Made by a program: the position numbers and the translations under genes. Shown here one piece after another: positions 44,488-51,047 of a stretch of DNA of 64,000 bases. Each line of letters begins with the position of its first letter. Within the stretch, counting starts at the first letter, position 1. Source of the stretch: an uncultured Prevotellaceae bacterium (GTDB lineage Bacteria; Bacteroidota; Bacteroidia; Bacteroidales; Bacteroidaceae); assembly GCA_900316265.1 (NCBI GenBank), contig ONCH01000022.1, positions 1-64,000 of the forward strand, read 5' to 3'. The notes under the pieces are model-generated. The model was not told the origin of the DNA. It made no database searches and saw nothing but the letters and a program-made list of their open reading frames with translations.

Positions 44488-44495
44488 TACCTTTG
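44488..44495 (+). promoter_or_regulatory. -7 element of the hemolysin III gene, nearly leaderless
   Basis: TACCTTTG lies 8 nt before the ATG at 44504. The repeat TTCTCAAT occurs at 44457-44464 and 44472-44479, just upstream. Confidence 0.7.
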
Positions 44496-44503
44496 CACCC
44501 ATT

Positions 44504-45154
44504 ATGGCTATCAGGTACACACATAAAGAAGAATTATGGAACTCATGGTCGCATGCTGGAGGCATCGTCATGGGAGCCGTCTTTGGTGCGATATTCCTGT
44601 GGCTGTCATTCAGAGGCGACAATCCGTGGGCACGACTGGGTGTCTGTCTGTATCTGTTTGGCATGCTCAGCTCCTATATCACCTCTACCGTCTATCATGC
44701 CCTACCCCTGCGTTCCAAATGGCGCGAACGCTTCCGCCACTGGGATCATGCCGCCATCTACTGGCACATCGCCGGTTCCTATTCGCCTCTAACTTTGATA
44801 GCACTGCTTACACAAGGCTATTGGGGGTGGTCGCTGTTCTCGTTTGTGTGGCTGTGTGCCATCGCTGGCACCATTGTCAGCTTTGTGAAGTTGCAAGAGC
44901 ACTCCAACATTGAGACATTCTGCTTCATCGGCATGGGTCTGAGCGTGCTGGTGGCCTTTAAGCCCTTGATTGACAGCGTTTCAACAGCTGCCTTCGTCTG
45001 GATTGTGGCCGAGGGTGTATGCTACATCACGGGAGCAGGCTTCTATAGCTGGAACAAAAAGAAGTATATGCACTCCGTCTTCCACTTCTTTGTCCTGGCA
45101 GGCAGCATCTGTCACATCATTGCCGTCTGGGATGTGCTAATGGAATACCTATAA
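44504..45154 (+). CDS. Hemolysin III / PAQR-family membrane protein
   Basis: I place the start at ATG 44504 (MAIRYTHKEELWNSW), since a longer frame would include the promoter and overlap the divergent gene. The 216-residue protein has seven hydrophobic helices and the conserved metal-ligand histidines of the family: NSWSHAGG near the start, YHALP in helix 2-3, and the C-terminal VFHFFVLAGSICH. Despite the name, PAQR-type proteins are mostly linked to membrane lipid homeostasis. Confidence 0.88.
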   Translation: MAIRYTHKEELWNSWSHAGGIVMGAVFGAIFLWLSFRGDNPWARLGVCLYLFGMLSSYITSTVYHALPLRSKWRERFRHWDHAAIYWHIAGSYSPLTLIALLTQGYWGWSLFSFVWLCAIAGTIVSFVKLQEHSNIETFCFIGMGLSVLVAFKPLIDSVSTAAFVWIVAEGVCYITGAGFYSWNKKKYMHSVFHFFVLAGSICHIIAVWDVLMEYL

Positions 45155-45176
45155 AAAGATTTTGCTTAAAAAAAGG

Positions 45177-45236
45177 GTTCACATTCACGCGTAAGTCACT
45201 GTCTTACAGCGCGTTTAGTGTGACACTTGTTTTTTA
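45177..45236 (+). terminator. Long imperfect palindrome and T run after hemolysin III
   Basis: The arm TTCACATTCACGCGTAAG pairs imperfectly with CTTACAGCGCGTTTAGTGTGA, followed by a TTGTTTTTT run. The same left arm occurs in reverse orientation at 46943-46956. It probably terminates the hemolysin III transcript. Confidence 0.6.
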
Positions 45237-45463
45237 TATTCCCAGCCAGTTCCGATTTCTTTACATGAAATCAAAATTAATGTTAATTTTGGCTTATTTT
45301 TCGCTCTTTTAAGCCTTGTAATGCACGTAAAAAACTCGCTTTTCTTTGCGCAATTCATTCTCGCAACCGTCTCACATTCTGCAGGTTACACAACACACAC
45401 ACTTATCTTCCGACCTAGGCTCCCCCCACCTCCCCATCCAGCTTTTCTATCTTCGTGCGACGG

Positions 45464-45520
45464 CCGTCGAACATATATTCGAAAGCCGTCGCAAATATCT
45501 TCGACATCCGTCGCATAAAA
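45464..45520 (+). repeat. 22-bp tandem array
   Basis: Two full units begin CCGTCGAACATAT (45464-45485) and CCGTCGCAAATAT (45486-45507), and a third starts CCGTCGCATAAA (45508). TTCGA recurs near the same position of each unit. The whole gap 45155-45706 has no convincing gene: it holds the palindrome at 45177, this array, the 21-bp array at 45529 and a promoter. Confidence 0.8.
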
Positions 45521-45528
45521 AAGTACAG

Positions 45529-45600
45529 CTAATACAGCGATGGGATAGGCTAGTACGGAGATAGGATAATCTAATACAGCGATGGGATGAACTAATACAT
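45529..45600 (+). repeat. 21-bp tandem array
   Basis: Three full units start at 45529 (CTAATACAGCGATGGG), 45550 (CTAGTACGGAGATAGG) and 45571 (CTAATACAGCGATGGG). A partial one begins at 45592 (CTAATACAT). It is related to the array at 30910-30993 and lies 34 bp before a -33 box. Confidence 0.9.
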
Positions 45601-45634
45601 AGGAAGTGTCATCGAAAAAAATGTATATCTTTTC

Positions 45635-45666
45635 TTTGCATATCTCAGTAAAAGTAGATACCTTTG
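45635..45666 (+). promoter_or_regulatory. Promoter of the 45707 gene
   Basis: TTTG (45635-45638), 20 bp, TACCTTTG (45659-45666). The ATG is 40 nt further downstream. Confidence 0.8.
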
Positions 45667-45706
45667 CAAAAGAATAATTTAGTCTGTTCTATACAATCAT
45701 AAATAG

Positions 45707-46258
45707 ATGAGTAGAAACATAAGACAAAAGCAAACAGCCTGGAAAAAGAATCGTAGGTTTGGCGATAAGATGGGTGGGCGCATGAGGCTCAAGCTTCATG
45801 ACAACATCTTTAAGAGAGAGCATTCTTTTACTGCTCCTACCGATTTAGATGAGACTCCCATATTTATAGTAGAGAATACATCAAGGGACTACTATTTCCC
45901 TATTGACGTTGACGATATTAATAATGTTTTAAGTAACTATCCTGTTGATAAGACAGAGTTCATTACTCATGTCTGGCTAAGGAAACATATTCCTCATAAT
46001 CTCAAACACGACACCTTGGCGAGTTATACTTGGGGAAGTGGAGTCTATTTGATTAGTCTGTATCCCATAAAAAAAGACAGAATGCATTACTTAGGGAAAA
46101 AGAAGCCAATCGGAATCATGCTTCATGAGTATGAAAAGTACTCAAAAATCATTGAGAAGAAGGACGGGTTCTATGCACAGTTTACTGATGAAAACGCGAA
46201 GAAATACTACATGGAAATTCTACTACCCTACTGTATCAATGGGTTAAATTCAATATAA
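45707..46258 (+). CDS. Hypothetical protein, 183 aa, basic N-terminus
   Basis: Not recognised. The N-terminus is strongly basic (RNIRQKQTAWKKNRRFGDK), the middle acidic and aromatic, and no signal peptide or membrane helix is evident, so a cytoplasmic or nucleic-acid-binding protein is possible. The gene is AT-rich compared with the core genes on either side, has its own promoter preceded by two tandem arrays, and is followed 36 bp later by a small membrane protein gene. Composition and setting suggest acquired DNA. Confidence 0.6.
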   Translation: MSRNIRQKQTAWKKNRRFGDKMGGRMRLKLHDNIFKREHSFTAPTDLDETPIFIVENTSRDYYFPIDVDDINNVLSNYPVDKTEFITHVWLRKHIPHNLKHDTLASYTWGSGVYLISLYPIKKDRMHYLGKKKPIGIMLHEYEKYSKIIEKKDGFYAQFTDENAKKYYMEILLPYCINGLNSI

Positions 46259-46294
46259 ATGTATCAGAAAGGCACAGCAATTATTGGTTGAATA

Positions 46295-46852
46295 ATGGAA
46301 ATAAAGGAGATTTTAAACATGAAATCAATCCTAAAACATCTTGTTAATCATATGATTTTGATTCTATGTGTATTTGATATTGCCATTGTCTTTTGGATTC
46401 TATGGTATGAAGGTCGTATACAATATGAACCATTATTAGAAGAAGAATACAATATATTATCAAGAATGGGGCTACCGACAATTCCGTTAAGTGAGACAGT
46501 ATATAATACAATAATTGTTGCAATTGTTGTCAATATGATTGTGCTGATTATTGAATCAAAGAAAAGGCATAAAAGAAAATATAACAAATCTGATTTGACA
46601 ATTGCGTTTACATATTTTACCCTAATCATGTCGTGTATGCTATGGGGAAGTTTTTATATCTCTTCAAGAATACATAGTGGCATTATTAATGAAGACAATT
46701 CATTGTTTCGATTTCCCATCTGGATCTTTGGAAAAGAGTTGTTTACTAGCGTTGTTACCGTTACAAGACTTTATCTCTCTCTTTGTATTATACATTTGTG
46801 TGTTTGTTTATTTTATCTCTATTTATGTATTCCGAAAAGAAAAGGACTATGA
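46295..46852 (+). CDS. Hypothetical multi-helix membrane protein, 185 aa
   Basis: Not recognised. Four hydrophobic segments are visible: MILILCVFDIAIVFWILW (about 20-37), IIVAIVVNMIVLII (about 70-83), IAFTYFTLIMSCMLWGSFYI (about 101-120) and a C-terminal block LYLSLCIIHLCVCLFYLYL (about 160-178). A Lys/Arg-rich loop lies between the second and third. The start could be ATG 46319 instead. The gene is AT-rich and probably co-transcribed with the preceding hypothetical gene. Confidence 0.6.
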   Translation: MEIKEILNMKSILKHLVNHMILILCVFDIAIVFWILWYEGRIQYEPLLEEEYNILSRMGLPTIPLSETVYNTIIVAIVVNMIVLIIESKKRHKRKYNKSDLTIAFTYFTLIMSCMLWGSFYISSRIHSGIINEDNSLFRFPIWIFGKELFTSVVTVTRLYLSLCIIHLCVCLFYLYLCIPKRKGL

Positions 46853-46910
46853 ATCAGGAATCACAGGGACAGATTTGATTCCTCATTGACGCCCACCCAT
46901 TAAAATAGGG

Positions 46911-46975
46911 TTCAAACTTATTGCGCAATCCATCAATAGATTGCGCGTGAATGTGAAGGCATTTTTTAAGAAAAA
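46911..46975 (+). repeat. Palindromic element related to the one at 45177 (inverted)
   Basis: TTCAAACTTATTGCGCAATC (46911-46930) and GATTGCGCGTGAATGTGAA (46939-46957) form a hairpin with a perfect 8-bp inner stem, followed shortly by ATTTTTTAAG. The arm CGCGTGAATGTGAA is the exact reverse complement of TTCACATTCACGCG at 45179-45192. The 310-bp gap 46853-47162 otherwise holds only a promoter. Confidence 0.65.
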
Positions 46976-47010
46976 AACTTCTGTAAGGTTTATAAAGTGT
47001 ATTCAGATAA

Positions 47011-47042
47011 TTTGGTTGTCTGTTGAAAATAATGTATCTTTG
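47011..47042 (+). promoter_or_regulatory. Promoter of the 47163 gene
   Basis: TTTG (47011-47014), 20 bp, TATCTTTG (47035-47042). The leader is about 115 nt long. Confidence 0.75.
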
Positions 47043-47162
47043 CAGGATAATTCAGATAACCCGAGAAGAATCAAATCAAAATGGAGATATGGAATAGATG
47101 AGACGCTTAACGAGATTCAATCAAAAACCTCGTGATTGCTTAATATTTAATCGAAGAGAAAG

Positions 47163-47774
47163 ATGGGAATTATATTTCTTGTAATATGGCTAGTTATTTT
47201 TACTGTCATCGCAGCGATACTTGGCATGATCGGGGTAGCTGTTGTCTATCCTTTTTTATCAAAAAAAACAAGAAAAAGGAAACTGCTTTTGACTTTCCTT
47301 ACGCCTATAGTAGGAATAGTAAGCTACGTAGGTAGCAGTGTCATAGCTATGATTCTTATATCGGAACTACTAAATGTTGATATTGGATTTGGCGATTCTT
47401 GGAAAGCTCCACTTCCAAACGGTTATCAATTAGTATCCGTTGATATGCCAGATAATGGAAGTATTTATAAAGATGACGACCATCGCATAGAAGGTATTGA
47501 TGGGGTTCGGCAATTAGAAGTGATCGGAGACTCTGTAATTGGGCTGTCGAATAATAAATACTTTCTTTTAGACACCAAGATTCACAAGGTTACTTATTAC
47601 TCATCTGTCTTTGAGTTGCAAAAGAGGGTAGGAAAACCAAATATAGCTTTGATCAGTAATGACGATTATTTTGGGTCTGTCAGAGAAAAAGCTTATATTA
47701 TTGGTGCCATTATTTGTTTACTATTCACACTTCCTGTTCTATTTGTTATGTGGAAAGCTGGACTATCTAGATAA
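47163..47774 (+). CDS. Hypothetical membrane protein with extracytoplasmic domain, 203 aa
   Basis: Not recognised. Two hydrophobic segments at the N-terminus (about 2-32 and 42-70) and one at the C-terminus (about 180-198) enclose a soluble central domain (about 75-175) with acidic loops and a SNNKYFLLDTKIHKV segment. The gene is AT-rich, has its own promoter and is followed by the first copy of the 141-bp direct repeat. Confidence 0.6.
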   Translation: MGIIFLVIWLVIFTVIAAILGMIGVAVVYPFLSKKTRKRKLLLTFLTPIVGIVSYVGSSVIAMILISELLNVDIGFGDSWKAPLPNGYQLVSVDMPDNGSIYKDDDHRIEGIDGVRQLEVIGDSVIGLSNNKYFLLDTKIHKVTYYSSVFELQKRVGKPNIALISNDDYFGSVREKAYIIGAIICLLFTLPVLFVMWKAGLSR

Positions 47775-47829
47775 TATAAATGAAAAGTCAATCACTGGGT
47801 CAGGTTTTTGATTCGCACTTCAGCCATTC

Positions 47830-47970
47830 AAGTAAATGAACGATAATAGTTGAGCATCTATTAACATACCTCAAACACCGATGTGAACTGGGTTTGAGGC
47901 ATGTCATGTTAATAGGTTAAGTGTTTTTGCACAGAAAACTTTTTCATTTCTTTGTCTGATTGCGAAAAAT
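47830..47970 (+). repeat. 141-bp direct repeat, copy 1 (upstream of the ATPase gene)
   Basis: Nearly the same sequence recurs at 49137-49277. The last 58 nt before divergence (47906-47963) are identical in both. The unit contains a hairpin with arms CCTCAAAC and GTTTGAGG. Confidence 0.9.
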
Positions 47971-47989
47971 TTCGTTGCGAAAAATTTCG
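47960..47989 (+). repeat. 15-bp tandem duplication TTGCGAAAAATTTCG
   Basis: Two identical consecutive 15-bp units at the end of repeat copy 1. The CGAAA-TTTCG core is nearly palindromic. Absent from copy 2. Confidence 0.9.
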
Positions 47990-48007
47990 CATAATTTTTT
48001 GGTATCA

Positions 48008-48039
48008 TTTGCTTATCTCAAATTAATGTTGTATCTTTG
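48008..48039 (+). promoter_or_regulatory. Promoter of the ATPase gene
   Basis: TTTG (48008-48011), 20 bp, TATCTTTG (48032-48039). The ATG is 28 nt further downstream. Confidence 0.8.
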
Positions 48040-48067
48040 TGCCGTAAACAGCATAAAATTGGTATAA

Positions 48068-49138
48068 ATGATGAATCCTTTTAAGTTTGGCGTACTTGTC
48101 GATGACGAGTTTTTTACAGACAGGATCAATGAGCTAAAGGAAGTGTTGTGGACGCTAAATAGCGAAAACCACTTGATACTTATCAGTCCTCGAAGATTTG
48201 GTAAATCTAGCCTTGTAGCAAAAGCCATCAAGGAGTCTGGTCGTCCCTGCATATCTCTTAATATGCAAAACATCCTAAGCGTTGAGGATTTTGCTTCCAA
48301 ATTGTTGCGCGAATTATTCCGCATATATCCGATGGAACGAATCAAACACTTGATGACCCACTTTAGGATTATTCCCACAGTCTCTACTAACCCCATAACC
48401 AATGGCATTGATGTCTCTTTCCAGCCAGTAATGAATAGCATAATACTTCTGGAAGATGCAATGGCATTGATAGAAAAGGTTAGTACGGAAGAAAAACGGC
48501 TTGTGGTGGTGTTTGATGAATTTCAGGAGATTATAAACATTAGGAAAGGCCTAGACAAGCAGTTACGTTCTATCATGCAAGAACAAAAACAACTGAACTA
48601 CATTCTTTTAGGCAGTCAGGAATCGATGATGACTGAGATTTTTGAAAGAAAGAAGTCACCTTTCTATCATTTCGGAAAACTCATGCATTTAGATAAGATT
48701 CCTTATGAGGATTTCAAGGAATACATCGCTTCACGCTTACCGTTAAATGAATCAGAAATGCTGGATAATATTGTGGAGGGAATCCTCTCATTTACCAATC
48801 TCCATCCCTATTATACCCAGCAATTATCTGCTCAAGTCTGGGAATTGATGTCATACGATAATCTCAAAGAAGGTGTTCTTACAGAAGCAATCAACAAGAT
48901 AGTCCGTACACATGATTTAGATTTTGAGCGTCTTTGGATGAATTTCAATCGCACAGACCGTTCCATTATGCTAAGTTTAAGTGAAGGGGCCAACCCAATG
49001 CAAAACCGAAAAATAGCGACTAGCACATCGTTTAGTGCTATCAAACGTCTGATGAAGGCTGGCTACGTGATACGTGTCAACGATTACGAAATAGAAGATC
49101 CGTTCTTCAAGGAATGGATAATCAGAAATTGCAAATAA
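48068..49138 (+). CDS. AAA-type ATPase of the archaeal ATPase_2 / orphan type
   Basis: This 356-residue protein begins MMNPFKFG, followed by a P-loop RRFGKSSLV (near residues 43-51) and a Walker B segment LVVVFDEFQEI (near 146). A Sensor-like LLGSQESMM follows (near 178), and a C-terminal winged-helix-like part ends in YVIRVNDYEIEDPFFKEWI. This is the layout of ATPase_2-family STAND-like ATPases, often orphan genes in Bacteroidetes. The cellular role is unknown. It has its own promoter and is flanked on both sides by copies of a 141-bp direct repeat; its stop codon touches the second copy. The gene is AT-rich, in contrast with the CoA-transferase gene that follows. Confidence 0.85.
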   Translation: MMNPFKFGVLVDDEFFTDRINELKEVLWTLNSENHLILISPRRFGKSSLVAKAIKESGRPCISLNMQNILSVEDFASKLLRELFRIYPMERIKHLMTHFRIIPTVSTNPITNGIDVSFQPVMNSIILLEDAMALIEKVSTEEKRLVVVFDEFQEIINIRKGLDKQLRSIMQEQKQLNYILLGSQESMMTEIFERKKSPFYHFGKLMHLDKIPYEDFKEYIASRLPLNESEMLDNIVEGILSFTNLHPYYTQQLSAQVWELMSYDNLKEGVLTEAINKIVRTHDLDFERLWMNFNRTDRSIMLSLSEGANPMQNRKIATSTSFSAIKRLMKAGYVIRVNDYEIEDPFFKEWIIRNCK

Positions 49139-49277
49139 TTAAATGAATGATAATAGCTTAGCAGGCATTTAACATGCCTCAAACACCGATGTGCAAAGGG
49201 TTTGAGGCATGTTATGTTAATAGGTTAAGTGTTTTTGCACAGAAAACTTTTTCATTTCTTTGTCTGATTGCTGAAAA
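49137..49277 (+). repeat. 141-bp direct repeat, copy 2 (upstream of the CoA-transferase gene)
   Basis: Matches 47830-47970 along its length, with 49214-49271 identical to 47906-47963. It includes a stronger hairpin with arms CATGCCTCAAAC and GTTTGAGGCATG (a likely terminator) and ends at the -33 box of the next promoter. Confidence 0.9.
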
Positions 49278-49290
49278 TATTGTACCTTTG
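49259..49290 (+). promoter_or_regulatory. Promoter of the CoA-transferase gene
   Basis: TTTG (49259-49262), 20 bp, TACCTTTG (49283-49290). The -33 element is inside repeat copy 2. Confidence 0.8.
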
Positions 49291-49317
49291 CAGGCAAATT
49301 TGCAAATTTAACTGATT

Positions 49318-50823
49318 ATGGCTTATACACGTATGACTGCTGCCGAGGCTGCAGCACTGATTAAGAATGGCGACCATATCGCCATGAGTGGTTTTACGCC
49401 TGCCGGTGTGGCTAAGGCTACAACCAAGGAGTTAGCAAAGATTGCTGTCGCTGAGCACGAAGCTGGCCGCGAGTTCAAAGTGGCTATCTTCACAGGCGCT
49501 TCTACAGGACAGAGCACCGATGGTGACCTGGCAAATGCACAGGCCATCCTCTATCGTGCCCCTTACACCACGAACCCCGATTTCCGCAAGCACGTCAACC
49601 TGGGCGAGATTCCCTACAACGACCTGCACCTGAGCCACATGGCACAGGAGCTGCGCTATGGTTTCTATGGTCCGTTGGATTGGGCTATTTTGGAGATTTG
49701 CGACATTGAGGAAGTAGGCAACGACTATCATGTCTATCTGACTGCCGCTGGTGGTATCAGTCCTACAGCAGCCCGTCTGGCTAAGCACGTCATTCTGGAG
49801 CTGAACAGCTTCCACAACCCCAATGCTAAGTTCATCCACGACGTCTATGAGCCTCTGGATCCCCCTTACCGCAAGGCTATTCCCATTGAGCATGTTGGCG
49901 ACCGCATCGGTAAGCCCTACGTCTCGATTCCCAAAGAGAAGGTGGTGGGTGTTGTAGAGTGTAACATCCCCGACGAGGCCCGTGCCTTCAAGGATAGCGA
50001 CCCCGTTACTGATAAGATTGGTTTTCTGACTGCTGAGTTCCTGGTAGAGGAGATGCACAAGGGTCGTATTCCCAAGGAGTTCCTGCCCCTGCAGAGTGGT
50101 GTGGGTTCAACAGCCAATGCCATCCTTGGTGCACTGGGTGAGGACAAGCACGTGCCCGACTTCAACATCTACACCGAGGTCATCCAGAACTCCGTCATCG
50201 AGATGATGCTCAACGGTCGTGTAAAGGATGCCTCAGCTTGCTCGCTGACTGTCTCTAACGACTGTCTGATGCAGGTTTACGACAACATGGACTACATGAA
50301 GCAGCACCTGACCCTGCGCCAGAGCGAGATTTCCAACTCGCCTGAAATCATCCGTCGCTTAGGTGTTATCGCCATCAATACGGCCATCGAGGCCGACCTC
50401 TATGGTAACGTCAACTCTACCCACATCAGCGGTACGAAGATGATGAATGGTATCGGAGGCTCGGGTGATTTCATCCGCAACGCGTACCTCTCTATCTTCA
50501 CCTGTCCATCAGTTGCCAAGGGCGGTGTCATCTCGTCTATCGTTCCTTTTGTCTCTCACCAGGACAGCTCAGAGCACGACGTCAACATCATCGTGACAGA
50601 ACAGGGTGTTGCCGACCTGCGTGGCAAGTCGCCTGCACAGCGCGCTGAGTGCATCATCGAGAACTGTGCACATCCCGACTACAAGCAGCTGCTGTGGGAC
50701 TATCTGAAGATTGCCAAGATGGGACAGACCCGTCACAACCTGACTGCCGCCTTCGCCATGCACGACACACTGGCTCGCAAGGGCGACATGCACCTGACTG
50801 ACTTTGCAGAGTACGTCAAGTAA
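49318..50823 (+). CDS. Acetyl-CoA hydrolase/transferase family (succinyl-CoA:acetate CoA-transferase type)
   Basis: The 501-residue protein belongs to the family that moves CoA between acetate and succinate or propionate. Recognisable features are the N-terminal SGFTPAGVAKA segment, GVGSTANAILGAL (near 263-275), the catalytic-glutamate region IYTEVIQNSVIEM (near 286) and HISGTKMMNGIGGSGDF (near 365-381). In succinate- and propionate-forming Prevotella such an enzyme would recycle CoA during fermentation. Acetyl-CoA hydrolase activity is the alternative. It is expressed alone, between the promoter in repeat copy 2 and a terminator. Confidence 0.88.
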   Translation: MAYTRMTAAEAAALIKNGDHIAMSGFTPAGVAKATTKELAKIAVAEHEAGREFKVAIFTGASTGQSTDGDLANAQAILYRAPYTTNPDFRKHVNLGEIPYNDLHLSHMAQELRYGFYGPLDWAILEICDIEEVGNDYHVYLTAAGGISPTAARLAKHVILELNSFHNPNAKFIHDVYEPLDPPYRKAIPIEHVGDRIGKPYVSIPKEKVVGVVECNIPDEARAFKDSDPVTDKIGFLTAEFLVEEMHKGRIPKEFLPLQSGVGSTANAILGALGEDKHVPDFNIYTEVIQNSVIEMMLNGRVKDASACSLTVSNDCLMQVYDNMDYMKQHLTLRQSEISNSPEIIRRLGVIAINTAIEADLYGNVNSTHISGTKMMNGIGGSGDFIRNAYLSIFTCPSVAKGGVISSIVPFVSHQDSSEHDVNIIVTEQGVADLRGKSPAQRAECIIENCAHPDYKQLLWDYLKIAKMGQTRHNLTAAFAMHDTLARKGDMHLTDFAEYVK

Positions 50824-50846
50824 AAAGACATTCCACATTTATCTAT

Positions 50847-50886
50847 AAAAAATGGGCTACGGTACACATCGTAGTCCATTTTTTTG
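50847..50886 (+). terminator. Terminator after the CoA-transferase gene
   Basis: AAAAATGGGCTACG (50848-50861) and CGTAGTCCATTTTT (50870-50883) pair around an 8-nt loop, with one G-T pair, and end in a run of T. Confidence 0.9.
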
Positions 50887-50986
50887 TTAATGTTCTTTAA
50901 TAACAAACCCTCTCTTTTTGACAAACAGCCCTTAGAAACGTCAAAATAAAAACCCACAAAAACTATATACCAATCAAGACTTCAAC

Positions 50987-51043
50987 ATGAGAAAGCTACT
51001 ATTCTTCATCACCGGATTGCTGGCGACTAAAACCGAAAAATAA
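50987..51043 (+). CDS. Short signal-peptide-like open frame (18 codons) before the GH3 gene
   Basis: ATG 50987 to TAA 51041-51043 encodes MRKLLFFITGLLATKTEK, a plausible start of a secreted protein cut short. It ends 4 nt before the GH3 start at 51048. It could be a leader coupling translation to the GH3 gene or the remnant of a deleted gene. Evidence is limited to its position and composition. Confidence 0.4.
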   Translation: MRKLLFFITGLLATKTEK

Positions 51044-51047
51044 TTAT

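Noticed and set aside
44267-44503. Extended N-terminus for hemolysin III
   Set aside because: It would overlap the divergent LOG gene and contain the gene's own promoter.
45321-45518. 65-residue frame in the repeat-rich gap
   Set aside because: It reads through the 22-bp array, and its sequence is a by-product of repeats and poly-C stretches.
45464-45600. CRISPR array
   Set aside because: Repeats are contiguous with no spacers and the period is 21-22 bp; no cas gene in the window.
46941-47135. 64-residue open frame
   Set aside because: It runs through a palindrome and a TTTG-N20-TATCTTTG promoter; no coding pattern.
47098-47184. 28-codon Arg-rich frame upstream of the 47163 gene
   Set aside because: It overlaps the next start in another frame with no supporting signal beyond an ATG.
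47830-49277. Insertion sequence
   Set aside because: No transposase frame and no short terminal inverted repeats; the flanks are long direct repeats, so only a cassette is claimed.
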